Source: Bolinopsis microptera
Taxonomy: Eukaryota; Ctenophora; Tentaculata; Lobata; Bolinopsidae
Length of the DNA stretch: 64,000 nucleotides
Direction of reading: 5' to 3'
Assembly: GCF_026151205.1 (NCBI RefSeq)
Contig: NC_087073.1
Location: forward strand, 15,705,837 to 15,769,836
Numbering within the stretch: the first letter of the stretch is position 1; each line of letters begins with the position of its first letter. The notes under the pieces were generated by a model that had not been told where the DNA came from, searched no databases, and worked only from the letters and a program-made list of their open reading frames with translations. The position numbers and the translations under genes are program-made. Below, in pieces: positions 26,368 to 39,263 of the stretch.

Positions 26368-27346
26368 CTATTGAAATAAACAAATTTAGCGCTTCACATT
26401 GTACAGCAAACACAGAATGTTTATCCTACCCGATACCAGGTGCTAGTAATTTTTTGTTACCATTATAATTTAGACTATGTTATTAAGTTGGGCGGTTTAT
26501 TTTATTTACTGTCCAGAACGTGAGATGGTGAAGCTGCATAAAATGGCAGAAATTTGTCTACTGACGCTATTATATCTTCTGCAGCAAGCAGTCCTCGTGT
26601 CAGCCTGCTCTTTCTAATGTAGGAAATACTGTATTTTAACAACCTAAACAAAATTTAGACGACAGTAATAGCTAGCACAGCGACATTGGAATAGCGAGAA
26701 GATTTAGAAAAAGCTGCTAGATGGGTGTGACGCTAAGTAAAGCAATGAGTTATTCACTGTTCACTGTTTTCCATTTTCCAATAACCAAGGAGTAAAATGC
26801 ACGGAATTTTGTTGACGTGTGTGGTTGATAAACTTGCATCTTGCAGTGGGTGGTTTGATTGTCATGAGTTTGCTCAACATCAGCAAAGTGTACGGCAAAG
26901 TGATTGGTATTCTGAACACTGAGGTAAGCAAAGATGTCATGCCAAAACTAGCAGATGGGTCGTGCAATATCTAGCAACTTTGATTTTTTTGCACGCACAC
27001 GTAAGCTTACTTTTGTGTTTAATCATGTGCTGATAAACTGAGAATCATTTATTTTTCATAATAAAAAACAAGAATTAATAATTAGGAATAGCTCATGGCT
27101 AGTACAACAATTGTAAGATTTTCATTATTTTTAGTAATTATTGTTGGATCTTAAAATGTTAGATTTTTTTTGAAACCACTAGAATTTAAGCAAATCACGG
27201 TAAAAAATACCACAATCAACTAATTACACAATCAATAAATCAACTTAATTAATTAATTGGGCATGATCTGAAATTAAATGCCACACGATCACGACACCCC
27301 AAATTCAAACAGTAAATCCAGGAAATGATCAGATCACACTGCTCAC

Positions 27347-30134
27347 CTGTAGTGAGGGGTTGAGGAGAGGTAGCATGCACGGAGCCCCGGTTAAGCAGTG
27401 TCATAACGTGGGATATGAAGGTGGGGGGAGTGTGGGAGGCGCGAGGGAGGATCTGTTCCTGGATCAGTCTGATCATCTTAACGTCCAGTTGTTCGTGTGC
27501 CATTCTCTCTTCGTATGTCAAATTCATTGGGGGTCTACTGAAAAAGTGTTGATAAACCTTGCAAAAGGCTGCTTTGTGCTGGGGGAGGTTTTATGCGGTA
27601 AAACTGCTTTTCTAAACTGGCCATGCTATAGACTTATAGATGCAAAATACCACTATTTTTTATGTCTTAACGTGAATCAAACACTTATACTGCGTGCAAC
27701 CCAATGTAATATGAAATACACGCAGAAAAATGTGTTTACATGCATGGTCTCGGTTACTTACTGATCCCCAAACAAGAATTCTTCGATACATTTTCCAAGT
27801 TCTATCCACATTCCTTCAAACTCAGACGCTGAAAATATATTCAACAGTTACTGGTTAAAGTAAACATACACCTGTCTGAGTATAAGTAGTTAATAGTAGT
27901 TGCATTATTCTCCTTGGTAAAAAAGTGAAAATAAATACACGTTAACAGCTTTCTTTGTGAAATGATGACTGAGATAATAAACCTGTATCACAAGCCGTGT
28001 CCACGCCCTCCTCAATAACAGATATCAGTGTAGCATGGCAGAGTAACCATGTAGATTGTGAGGGACAGCTGTACTTTAATCCCAGCGGCCCGCGAAGCAT
28101 CTGAAAATTAAGTTATTATAATATGCTGTGCAATGTTAATTATTAACATTATTTACTATTTATAGTTGGCATATTTTCGATGGCCCAACTGATCGCAAGA
28201 GTGTAGTATGAAATCAAGTTTGTGCATTCCTAGGATACCATTACGTGGGGACTGAGTTAAGGGGTATTACTGCCCCTCTGCCCGTCCAATATTGTGATTT
28301 CATGAATTTACTTGATGTAGGGCGCTGGTTGTCTTTCTATGAGAAATCGACGCGCACGTACCATCCTGCTGAGAAATCGCCCCTAGCTCTAAATATTTGT
28401 CTGATGAATTCAACTAGGACACTTTCACCGCGATCGAGACCGGAGTCAAAGAAAGCGGTTGATTGCTCTCCTCGAACTACGCGTGCAGTAAGTCTGCAAT
28501 TCCAACGAAATGTTCTCAAATTGGAAATGTGTAAAAAGTTTAACAAGCTGCACGTGGGCTGCTATAAATAGCCTAGCAAGTAGCAACTAATGGTGTGCAC
28601 AGATTTGCTTGTAACTCTCACCTTACGTTGTAATCTGCTCGATCCTTTGATTGAGAAAATTCACAGTTTCAAGAAATGAAAGATTTGAAGACTCGACCCT
28701 CCTGATCATCGCAATCTTCATACTGATGCTAGGGAGTGCTATTCTGGGCCTGTTCATATATTATGTGAGGGCCATGAGAGCGGACAGCCGTTTGGCTTGT
28801 AGCAGGCTCACATTTACGATCAACAAAGTCCGAGAATTAGACATCGTAAATGATCGAACGTTCAAAGAGTTCGAAATGTTGATAAATCGGAAACTAAAGA
28901 CAGTTTTCGCTCAAACTCCAAGGATAGCACACCGAACATCAGAACAAGGACTACAGACGGACACCGTTTTGGAAATAGGAAAACAGGATGTTGCTCTCTA
29001 GGCAGACATGAGCAGAGTCAACACCCTCTCACTGCTGCTGGTACGACCAGCCCTCTCATCTGATGTTGTCATCCCCATCGCTGAGTGAAAGACACATCAT
29101 GATCACTACCACGGACATGGAATATTGGAGACCCCCTCACGGAAACGAAAAGATTGGAAGATGGAAATCGCAACTACTACTGTAATTTTACAACCACACA
29201 TCGGATTTTACAACCACACTCTGATTTTACAACAAAAAATCGGATTTTAGCACACCATTTTAAAGACTTTAGCAACCACCACAAAGACGTCAAAGTCATT
29301 TTATTTAGTCGGGCAAGCAACACTGCACGTCGTGCTTGTGCCACAGTGGGGGGAGCAAGGTAGGAAACTACCTGCTCTTCGTGCCAGCCTTATAGCTCTG
29401 CTAGATCCTGTCGACTTGTCAAGTGACGGGGTCTAACAGAACTAGGGGTTCCACTGCAACGGATCTGATCTGGCTGGTGGTCCTGGAGTGCGGTCAACTC
29501 CATGGCCATTTTTAGTTTAGTTAAATTATTCTTGCTGCATTGCATCGTGTACTTTCACGCAGCATGCATGATAAACCTAAAATACATATATACCTAAAAT
29601 ACCTAATAGTAACTAGGCGGCCAGCAGTGGGGTTACGTTGCATGTTGGCGCCCAAAACTGTCCCACATTCAAACGACGATTTGGCGCTCCCTTTTAGGTG
29701 AAAGTTCAGATATTGAACAATTTATTTCCATACTCACGAGAATTATTAAACCTCCATCTGAACACATCTGCAGCCGACAAAAATTTCATAAATTGAGTGA
29801 AAGAAGCTCTACTGAATTAGAATATTATATAGACTATAACTATACGTTGGATGAACTTTAATCAATAATTAATGTTTTCACAATTTAAGCTACATCTTAC
29901 CTTGACAATGTTCTCCATGACATGGGTCTTGATAATGCTATCCTCTGTCTTGCGGGTCCTGTAGATTTCTACAGCACTGCTAATACACTGTTCTCCTAGC
30001 GCTATGTAAACAGATTCCTCAGATTTGGACATCCTCGTCTGATGTGCTAACTTTTTACCTGAGGAAATCATCTCGATTAAGGATGGGATCAGGGAGAATA
30101 ACGGTGGATGTGAAGGGGTATGTAGAGATGAAGA
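27347..30134 (-). CDS. MON2: MON2 homologue, middle exons
   Basis: Exons in transcript order: about 30134-29901, 28100-27983, 27828-27762 and 27537-27347. Phases match from 29901 onward into the terminal block. The translation reads HPPLFSLIPSLIEM, ALGEQCISSAVEIYR, GLKYSCPSQSTWLL, FEGMWIELGKCIEEFLF and EQLDVKMIRLIQEQILP...LLNRGSVH. It follows the MON2 order of helical-repeat segments before the conserved C-terminus. The 5' boundary of the first exon (acceptor ACAAG at 30135) is uncertain: it starts in phase 0, while the next exon upstream found (43179) ends in phase 1, so at least one exon between them is unidentified. Confidence 0.82.
28651..29001 (+). CDS. Single-pass membrane ORF in a MON2 intron (uncertain)
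   Basis: Open frame of up to 116 residues with one strong hydrophobic segment (LLIIAIFILMLGSAILGLF) followed by a basic, probably cytosolic tail. The frame begins at TTG, and its first ATG is inside the hydrophobic segment. If real, it therefore needs an upstream exon or is partial; TTTCAAG at 28666-28672 could be an acceptor. It lies on the strand opposite to MON2. The family is not recognised. Confidence 0.3.
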   Translation: MRKFTVSRNERFEDSTLLIIAIFILMLGSAILGLFIYYVRAMRADSRLACSRLTFTINKVRELDIVNDRTFKEFEMLINRKLKTVFAQTPRIAHRTSEQGLQTDTVLEIGKQDVAL

Positions 30135-30868
30135 CTTGTTTGCGGACGTGGGACGATGGGAACCATTTACGGATCAAGCGGTCTGTGCGTACAGAATTAA
30201 TCACCTGAAACTATGCTTGGTGTAGCTCGTTGGGATAGTGTACCGTCACAATAGTGACTTTAATATCTACCACGGCCAAACTGTCCACTTAAAACTTTAA
30301 AAAGCACCAGACGCTATCTTAAACACTTGCATTCTGATAATTGTATGTTTTTGAGACAAGCAATAGAACAGCCGATCAGAAAATGTAAGCAGACTTATTC
30401 GGAACAATTTGAATTGTGCAGTATGACTAAAGTTTTGAACGGATCACCCAGTATTATTCATCATTGGACCAATGTTCGTCATAATGGTGTCAAAGCGAGA
30501 AAATGCTCAACTTGCGATGCAGCGCTATTTTTAGAACTCTAAATTTGGAATGAAAACTCTGAACAAAATACTTTCAAATTCATGAATAACATAAAGTCTA
30601 CGTTAATGCCACAGCCCACAAAGCATTAAAACTCAAGTTTTAGTAATGATATACTTGTATATTTGATATCAAGAAAATTGTACCAAAAATTAAATATCAC
30701 AGTTTTCTTCCAGTGGTCAAATGTTATCACATCAAACGTTAAAACCCCAAAACACCAACGGTTTAATCCTGCGAGCGTAAGCATTCCTTATCCAATGTTC
30801 ACTGCAACTGCTGGCTCCAGGTAAAACTTTCCTGATTAAATTTAACGCTCGTTTCATCCATCTCGTTA

Positions 30869-31345
30869 TCACACAGTAGAGACCAAAGTGTTAACTATAA
30901 CCACTCCTCCAAGAGAGTATTTCTTAACCATAACACCAACCCTTACATTGTCGTAATACTTGTGTCCAACAACCAGGAGGACGTTGGAAACCATTAGTCC
31001 GGTCCAAATAATATACATTCCTTCCGCAGTAAGTCTAGCTTGAATGGTCATGGAGATTAGGCCCAACAGGATTGTAAAAAGCCAGTACGCTATTATAATT
31101 TTGTAGATAAGCTCCTTTCGTACTTGATACTCGACCAATTCTGTAAGGAAATATTTTATCTTCTCTTTGGTGATATTTTCAACTATGCAGTTCATCCTGG
31201 AATCCTTCTCCAAAATCTGGTAGGCCTCCTCCACAAGTGATAGAAATTCAGAATCGAATGGTTTGTCAGTGGTGTGAGTGACATACTTTTCTTCTGTTAT
31301 ATCATACAGGAAGCGAGAAGGGATGTGTCCCTCTGGCGGGCTCAT
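30869..31345 (-). CDS. Two-helix membrane protein, paralogue 1
   Basis: A 158-residue ORF with ATG start. It has a polar N-terminal half with charged helical content (EEAYQILEKDSRM, KYFLTELVEYQVRKE), then two hydrophobic segments (AYWLFTILLGLISMTI and IIWTGLMVSNVLLVVG), then a short basic tail. It is clearly paralogous to the ORF at 33518-34033: YWL.TILLGL..MT, GMY.IW.GL..SNVLLV.GHK.YD. Conservation across two neighbours supports real coding genes. Both are single-exon and lie within a MON2 intron on the same strand. Family and function are unknown. Confidence 0.6.
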   Translation of the reverse strand: MSPPEGHIPSRFLYDITEEKYVTHTTDKPFDSEFLSLVEEAYQILEKDSRMNCIVENITKEKIKYFLTELVEYQVRKELIYKIIIAYWLFTILLGLISMTIQARLTAEGMYIIWTGLMVSNVLLVVGHKYYDNVRVGVMVKKYSLGGVVIVNTLVSTV

Positions 31346-32353
31346 TTCACCGACAGTGTAAATAATCGCGTATGATAAATAAGTATATCAGCCGCAAACT
31401 TAAGGAGGACGGTGAAGAGGTATTGTGGTTACCAGTACTGCGCAGACATCAAGAAAAAGGAGTTAAGTTTGAAATGTAAGACGGCCAAACTTTCAAGCAA
31501 CGCAAAGGAGAAACTGTGGCTCCCGGGTCTCGAAGAGTGACCTTTACAGCTGCGTTGAGGAGTAGAGATGCGAATTGCGTAATGGAGTATTGTCACGCGT
31601 GTGCTATTAACATACCGTACGTTCTTATGTCTTAATGTCATAAAGAAAAGATATTATTAAATTGAGACCCTCAAAGTAGCAACATTAACTAACATGTCAT
31701 ATTTCAGGAGCCGACTCAAATAACAGCTCTCGGGGACACTCCTACGGGGACAGCCTGCCGTGATGATTGTTCATCGTTACCCGTGAAAATATGTGTGATT
31801 TATCGATCATGACACGTACCATACCTTGTTTCAAAGTACCAACCGGGTTAATATTTATCAATCCAGAATACTGGCATTCTACTAATTGGTTTAATATGTT
31901 GGTAACGAAGTGAAAGCTACGCTCCGCTGTTGTGCGGTGTATTTCAAGAGAATTGTAACTTAACACTTAATTAATATGTGAACCATTCCGTGTGAATTAA
32001 ATTTGGTTATAATGGTTTTTAATTAATATATTATATGAATTATTCCAATTATTTCACTGCTTTAGATATAGTCACTGGTTAGTGGTTATTCGTGACGTAC
32101 TTCGTAAAAGTAGGAAAATATTCTTCAGAAAATCAGAACGTTTTAACGTTTTTAAAATATAAAAATAAGTAAAAAGTGAATATGCGGTAAAAAATGCATT
32201 CAATATTTCTGACAATCCCTTGACTAACATATTAACCTACAACGAAACAAAAAATAAGACATAATATCACGTATTTTCCTAGAAGCATAATCAAGACCCA
32301 GATGGCCAGAGGTATTCACATCACAAACACGCAAGATAAAAACGTTTCACTGA
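31346..32353. other. Intron, nothing recognised
   Basis: AT-rich sequence between the first membrane ORF and the third MITE copy. Short open frames at 31429 and 31742 have no support. Confidence 0.4.
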
Positions 32354-32513
32354 GGGGTCGTTCACATATTACGTAATCAGCCGAGGGAGGGGGGGTTCCA
32401 ATTGATTACGCTAGTTTGATTTTGACACAATAGCTGTGTATAAAACTGATTACGGAGGGGGGGGGGGGGTAGAAATTGTTCAAAAAGTGATTACATAATA
32501 TGTAAACGTCTCA
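32354..32513. mobile_element. Small MITE, copy 3 (inverted)
   Basis: Opposite orientation to the copies at 7069 and 9859: GGGGTCGTTCACATATTACG on the left, TGATTACATAATATGTAAAC on the right, and a G-rich interior. The shared stretch TTTTGACACAATAGCTGTGT is the complement of the other two copies. Confidence 0.75.
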
Positions 32514-32694
32514 ATAAGGCCCAACACAGGGACTGAACTGATTCACAGAAAATGAGAACACCATCACAGTATCTGATCCTAATATCCCCTGTCCAGCAAT
32601 CCAGCACTGAATAACCAGATAAACACATTCCTAAAATAACTTAACCTAAAATAAGACGAGTTCTCCGCCCTCTGAGAATATCTCCACACGTGGA

Positions 32695-33505
32695 TATGGC
32701 ATAAAATGGCATAAATGGAGAATTAGTATTACCCAAGGGTTTTTCCATTTTCTCCATAGAAAAAGTCACCATTTTATACCATTTAAAAACGCAATTTTTT
32801 ACAAAAAATATAAAGGACGAAATAATTTAAATACAATAATCATCTAGAATCTAAATATTATTTCGAACACCAAAAAGACAATTTTTGCCCTTTTATCGTA
32901 TTTCGACCTTCAACAATTTTCCAGCTTTTCTGGAAACGTTTTTTTGTTCACGTTTCATGCTACCCTGATCATTATTAGCCGAAAATGTTTCTTCGATTTT
33001 CGAAGTCCGCACCTACCCTTCGATATATAGTCGATATAATAATCGATATACGATTTTGGACTCGTGAGTACAAAAATTTTAAAAGTTTTTTTAAGTAAAA
33101 TGTTTTAAAAGTTTTCCTGGAAACCACTTTTCTTCAGTGTTCATGTTACTCTGATCATAATGAGCCAAGCACCTTTTCAACTACTTACTATAGCCGGATA
33201 TCCGATCGATTTCTAAATTGTATCACAATCAGAGTGAAATTTAGTGGAATTTGAATTGCAAAATAGTCGAATTGATCTTGGCCTCTAGTAACCTGTTATG
33301 AGCCTCTAGTAGCTTGGTATGAGCTTTGAGACTTGAGTAGCCTGGTATGCAAAAATAAACATGTTAGTGTCCAAGTAAGCTGCCACAAACGTAATTCGGT
33401 GATCAAAATTCATGGCATAAAATGGCATAAAATGGGGAATTACCCAAGGGTTTTTCCATTTTCTCCATAGAAAAGTCTCCATTTTATGGCATTTTATGCC
33501 AGTGG
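32695..33505. repeat. Paired palindromic direct repeats
   Basis: Two copies, near 32695-32785 and 33413-33503, each read GGCATAAAATGGCATAAA...ACCCAAGGGTTTTTCCATTT...CCATTTTAT, and each is itself an inverted repeat. About 620 bp of AT-rich sequence separates them. This may be a small element inserted twice, or the ends of one non-autonomous element. Confidence 0.6.
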
Positions 33506-33517
33506 CCCCTCCACACC

Positions 33518-34033
33518 CTAAACCATCTCTTCTTTCTCCGAACTAAGAGGGTTTACAATAACAGTTGGCTGGTCTTTTTCCGTGAACTTGTCAATTATCC
33601 CGTACACCTGGGTGTGGTCGTAAAGCTTGTGTCCGATGACAAGGAGAACGTTAGACAGAAGTAAACCTGCCCAAATAACATACATTCCTACGTCCGTGAG
33701 ACATACCTCCAGAGTCATGGCAACTAGTCCCAACAGAATCGTTATCAGCCAGTATCCTATGGTTACCATGTATATGTGCTCTTTTCGAGCCTGATAGTCT
33801 ATCAAATCATCCAAGTATTCTCGCCTCTTCTTATTCTCCATATCTTTCACTGAAATAGCCATGTCGATTTGAATATTCTTTTCCAGAATTTTCCGAGCAT
33901 CTTCAAGAAAAAACGCCAGTTGTTGAGCCTTCAACATTTCTTCCTTGGTGAGTATCATCTGTTTTTCTAATATCAATATCTTTGTCTCTGACAGATCATG
34001 CTGAGTGCTTCCTTTTCTATCTTTCGCCTTCAT
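33518..34033 (-). CDS. Two-helix membrane protein, paralogue 2
   Basis: A 171-residue ORF with ATG start. A Lys/Glu-rich N-terminal region is likely helical or coiled (LEKQMILTKEEMLKAQQ), then come two hydrophobic segments (GYWLITILLGLVAMTL and VIWAGLLLSNVLLVIG), then GHKLYDHTQV and a charged C-terminus. It is a paralogue of 30869-31345, about 2.2 kb away in the same orientation, which suggests local duplication inside the MON2 intron. The product is unknown. Confidence 0.62.
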   Translation of the reverse strand: MKAKDRKGSTQHDLSETKILILEKQMILTKEEMLKAQQLAFFLEDARKILEKNIQIDMAISVKDMENKKRREYLDDLIDYQARKEHIYMVTIGYWLITILLGLVAMTLEVCLTDVGMYVIWAGLLLSNVLLVIGHKLYDHTQVYGIIDKFTEKDQPTVIVNPLSSEKEEMV

Positions 34034-36910
34034 GATGCTTCAAATGGCCCTTGAATAATAAACTGTTATAAAAGACGTGCAATTATTGACGAAAATATAT
34101 TATTTGTTAAAAAATAAGCGATGAAACGTTCGGCTATCACACAGGTGAAGATGATCTATTAAATATCCGGTAGAAAAGGTATAAAGAGAGAGAATCGCAA
34201 AGAATTATCAAATGCTATTTCAACTCGAGCAGCTTTACAAATCATCAGAAATTGCGATCTACGATCACGAATTACCCCATTACACACTTTTTAGGTCAAT
34301 TTAAATCGTAGAAATTAGATTTGCTAGCCGGATTACGCCAGAAACTAATCGTTATACCGTTTTGGGTTGAAATTTTAAACACAGGCAGCCGTACAATGAG
34401 GTGATAACTGTAAGATAGAAACCAAGTCTTGGTTTATGACACCGGTCAAATTTAGACAGTATTAAATTAGATCATTCTACAATATTATTCCAGACTCGGG
34501 AGGGGGAGTATTTCCAAAGTTGATGACGACTTCGCGAAAGCTAACAACGCAATATTCACAATGATACAGGATGAGGCTTAATCGCATTACAATTTAAAAG
34601 TTAGTTTACCAGTTGCTGTGTGGCGCACACTTTTAAACATTTTCACTTTGACACACTTTCCCACGTAGTATAATAGTTAAAAACGGCCGAGGGTCAGATT
34701 TATACTATAAAATATTGAAAGCACATTTTTGGTCTGGCTTGGAAAGATGCGACAGCCGATACAATCTCAAAAGAAGCAACTGGAAGAACGTTGTAACATA
34801 TTATCAAATCACGGCAGACAGTCGCTCGGTCCATACGTCATGATATGTTTATAATATTAACGGGGAAACTGTAGAAACGAAACGTAAACAATGCAAATGT
34901 AACTTTGTGTTCCAGGCGGCGTAATTAGTTTCCACATTCAATGCAGATTGAATTCTACATTCAATACCATGCCTTGCAAACAGCACATTTTTTGTATATA
35001 TATAGGATTCATATCAGATTGTTCTAAAAAAATGTGTAGATAGAATTGCTCATGTGTAGGAAACAAGGTTACCAGGTTTAAGTTTTTTCTCGAAACAGGC
35101 AATATTTGGGTTCCGAGAAATAACAATAACTCAATTTGCTGTGTATGTTCTGCATTATACGTGTAATCCAAATGTTGCCTCTGATCTACAGCATCTATAA
35201 GAGAGCACGTACGTTGAACACGTCCGTTCTGGTTTCAAATCTTCTCAGCGAAAGAGAAGAACTTAACTTGACATAAAGGAGATGGGGAAAATATGTATGA
35301 TGATAAAATGTTGAAAAGCTCATTGAACAAGACAAGGAAAATTTGATTGTTTTTTTGCTAATCGCCATGTAACATGTACGCATCGTCACTTTCAAACCTC
35401 TCAAAGAAACATGCTGCATGGATCATAAAACACCGTTCAATTTCCCATCAACGGATTACAAAAAGACAACAAGACGTGCAGTGCCGAAAGAAATGATTGT
35501 AGAAAAACGCATAATAGGATAAAAAGTAACGTGAAGCTGTAACAATATTTAAATTTAAGTTAAATCAACTGCAAACTAAATATTGGGGTACAATTTACTA
35601 GAAGGGCGGAAGTGATACCAACACTTTGAGAGAAGCCGTAAATAATAACTATTTGTCAAGCAATAAAACCACAAAACGACTGTAACTGTGAACTTTCTGG
35701 AACAGAAAATGAACAAGGTTGTTACTCAAATGTGATGTGACGAATTAGATGCATGATACTCTTTACATGCTGCAAACAATGTAGTTATCACTCATAGCTA
35801 TACAATGCAGTCTGCGCTATACACTGCGCTATACAATATACACTGTGAACTGGACACAGCTATACATTGCACCATATATACATTGTACATTACATTATAA
35901 AATATACACTAGAAACGCACTTAGATGTGTATGAAGTAAGAGGAAGGCTGCTCAGATAAGATGAGATGTGACCTGGCTGACTAGACTCTCGAACATTCCA
36001 ATGTATTGTTTTGCTAATAAAAACTCAAAAAGTACTATTAATTACAATTGCTTACCAGACTAGAAGTCTTTAAAACTATTTACAAGTTACATCGTCATTG
36101 GTTATTCATACATTTTGATACTCAACTTTTAGGGTATTTGCAACATAATGTTTAAATACATACCCTTACTTGACAAAATAATGATCTATATTCTATAGCA
36201 ATGTGTTACGGACTTGCGAAACTTTTGAAAAGTTGACAATTTAACGTTCAGAAATTCACTTTTAACAAACAAAGAACGAAAAGCACCTACGTCTCGATTT
36301 TAACGCCAAACTCATCCACACGAAGTAGGTATGATTCAAGTAATGCAGGGTTACGGCACATTTAATACTGCATCAGAGCACAGCGCATAATGTTCAGAGA
36401 TATTGATAAAGTATCTTAGATCTAGATTATTCCATTTCATAAATCAGATAGGGTTGGGCTGAGAAAATCAGATAAAGATGGAACAATATTGGATGAGTTA
36501 GTAGAACACCTGATGCAGTGTGATTTCAGATATGAACACGGTTTATGGTTTCTGCAGATCTTAGCCAGGGAGATGGGGATAATATCATAGAGCCGGGGAC
36601 CCAGCTATCATGCAGAACGTAATGAGAATAAACTCGCACAATCTTACAGTTGGACAACAGAAATGTTTATCATGAAGAAGTCATTTGCCCGGGAGACATG
36701 ATTGAATTATATTTGATACCTTGAGAACATCAAGCAGCACTGATTGTCGCACGCAAATTATTACATGACTATAACAGTAGTCATGTATCTGTAGTGATAA
36801 ATACGCTCTTGTATTCGGGAGTCTCACAACTATGTACATGGGTCGATGCAGCACCTAGAATCCTAGATCTAACATTCATGTCTTGTTAAGGACGTAATAC
36901 CTGCTCAATG
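34034..36910. other. Long intron stretch, nothing recognised
   Basis: AT-rich MON2 intron. The minus-strand open frames at 34938 and 35195 have no domain or splice support. A short CTATACA/ATACACTG-rich tract lies near 35810-35890. Confidence 0.4.
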
Positions 36911-36936
36911 TAGAATAGAATAGAATAGAATAGAAT
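36911..36936. repeat. (TAGAA)n microsatellite
   Basis: Five perfect TAGAA units followed by AT-rich decay. Confidence 0.9.
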
Positions 36937-37301
36937 ATTTATATAATAATTATTATTATTTATAGAATACTTATATATAATGCTATATTATGAATATTCA
37001 AGTTCCCTCAGCTCAGGATAACCAAGCCGTTCCATTCATCTTGTTGGAGCATTGTGTAGTTCAGACACACCCAATGTGTTTGTGTCACGAGAACACGATA
37101 CATATGGAGTAGAAAAGGCAACGAATATGAAATGAAATTACCTAAGTTGATTTAGGTAATTCCCCAAAAGTTCCCCAAAAAAATTTTCAGATTCTACCAA
37201 TGATTGTAGGTATTGTATTTTGTTCTTTTCGTTTATTTTATATATTTACATATCTATACGTGCTCTGTATAGCATTCTTACAAAATTGAGCAGTAAACAC
37301 A

Positions 37302-37776
37302 GGGGGTCCAAGGGGAACTTTGGGGAACTTTTTTTTGGGGAACTTCAGGAAACCTGGGGGACTTTCCCAAAGTTCCCCAAAAAAATTATCATGCCAAAAA
37401 ATTATCATGCTGCAAGTATCAACAAGTAAGTTAAAATTATACCTTATAATAACATACATGTTAACATTAATGGGTATTAATGTATATTAGAGAAATTTTG
37501 AATAATTTTGGGGAACTTTTTTTTGGGGAACTTCAGAAAGTTCCCCAAAATTCCCCAAAAAAATTATCATGCCAAAAAAATTATCATGCTGCAAGTATCA
37601 ACAAGTAAGTTAAAATTATACCTTATAATAACATACATGTTAACATTAATGGGTATTAATGTATATTAGAGAAATTTTGAATAATTTTGGGGAATTTTGG
37701 GGAACTTTTTTTTGGGGAACTTCAGAAATCTTGGGGGACTTTCCCAAAGTTCCCCAAAGTTCCCCTTGGACCCCAC
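37302..37776. mobile_element. Foldback element with internal duplication
   Basis: The ends are inverted: GGGGTCCAAGGGGAACTTTG on the left and CAAAGTTCCCCTTGGACCCC on the right. Inside, a segment of about 180 bp containing AATTATCATGCC and GGGGAACTTTTTTTTGGGG is present twice in tandem. A related piece (CCCCAAAAGTTCCCC) also lies near 37160. The element is non-coding. Confidence 0.75.
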
Positions 37777-39263
37777 CCTGATTTATTCATTCGAGGAGAA
37801 ATTCATGGTTAGGTCAATAAAATGCCATATTTTAGATCCCCACCAACTTTAGCCACCAAATATACAACATACATATTGTGTAAGCATAATTAAAAACATT
37901 TTATATCGACGTTTTGATAACAGAAAAGCTAAACTGATTTCAGAATCTCAGAAATAATTCAACAACAGAATATGCAACATAAACGAAAAAGGTTTCATTC
38001 GTTGATCAAAGCTAGTAGTGGCTGTCTAAAAATATAATCCCAATAATTTTGGACCTCATGATAGATTTAAATATTAGGCTACGTCATGGATATACTTAGA
38101 TATTTCATCACAGGATCTATATTATGCTCTCTTGAGTAACATAAAATATTATGTAATTTGTAATGAGATTAAATCTTATGAATTAGGGAAAGCGGTTTTG
38201 CCAAACCGTTTTAGCTAAAAAATTGATATACCTAGCCACATTAATGAGAAACACATAGCGGTAAAAATTGAGCCATAACCCACCATTATGTGTCGATGTC
38301 TACATTTTCAGCCGATTTGAAGTACAATTTTCAAATTCACTTCCTCGCTCCGGACCTCATTTAACATAAACAATCGTCATGAGCCATTAGGTCTACAGCA
38401 CATGAGGAAATATTTTGTGATCTGAATTAGTCTTGCGATGTAGACTTCAGCGGTAGGGCAATGTGTAGGTACGTGTTTTTTCGTTGAGAGCCTCTATTCC
38501 GATGCAATTTTCAAACGATGACCCGTTTATTTATGAATATTCATTAGCATACCAAACATTTCATGTGTTAGACATTAGCTTGAAATCCAAGGATATTAAC
38601 AAAAAAGGGTCGAATCTTGAGATTGCAATTTGCAAGCTGACAAAGTTACAAGGCAGCAACGTATTCATGAAACTTTTAAGCAGAATTTTTAATTTGCCAC
38701 TAGGTTCCGGTTTGGCAACAAAAAAATTGATTGATGATGATATCCGACAATTTTCGGTCCAACAGACAAATTCCTAGAATTGGTGTGATTATATGTATCA
38801 TCAAATGCGTCATCCATTATGATATTTATTTGCACCGAAATGATGCTGTAAGTTGATTCGGCTGGGATAGTGATATTCCGTTAATTAGCGGTCAGTTAAG
38901 TTCTTAGGAGCAATCGGCATGCCCAAAAACACGATCAGATCGCGATTTACATATATCTTAAAAAGGAAACCAAAACCAAAACTTCTACAAACTAAGGAGG
39001 GTCCCATTTCTCCGAGACCACGTCACGGTTATACAGAACGGTTATTCTAGAACTATAAAATCGAAGCTCGGGAGAAGGTGCAATAATAGTCACGTAGGTG
39101 AGTTGCGGAGGGTTACACTGTTGATGTATTGAGAATTGAGATTTGCTAAACAAGTCATAAGTCTCCTACTCAACAGAAAATTTAAACAGATTTCTGTATC
39201 AAATCTAAATTAGGACGACTCACATTTAATCACAATTTTAATTGCTAAATGATAAATAATTAT
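37777..39263. other. Intron, nothing firm
   Basis: An open frame at 38484-38777 (97 codons, starting MRASIPMQFSNDDPF) has no recognisable domain. A 39-bp motif at 38850-38888 (TAAGTTGATTCGGCTGGGAT...CCGTTAATTA) recurs at 42926-42965, so older repeat fragments are present. Confidence 0.4.

Larger units (their letters stand above)
20353..26920. repeat. Tandem duplication, copy B
   Basis: Second copy of the block above, without the LINE. It ends where sequence diverges after GTGATTGGTATTCTGAAC near 26917; copy B then continues into unique MON2 intron sequence. This copy is continuous with the rest of the MON2 gene, so it is taken as the reference copy. Confidence 0.9.
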
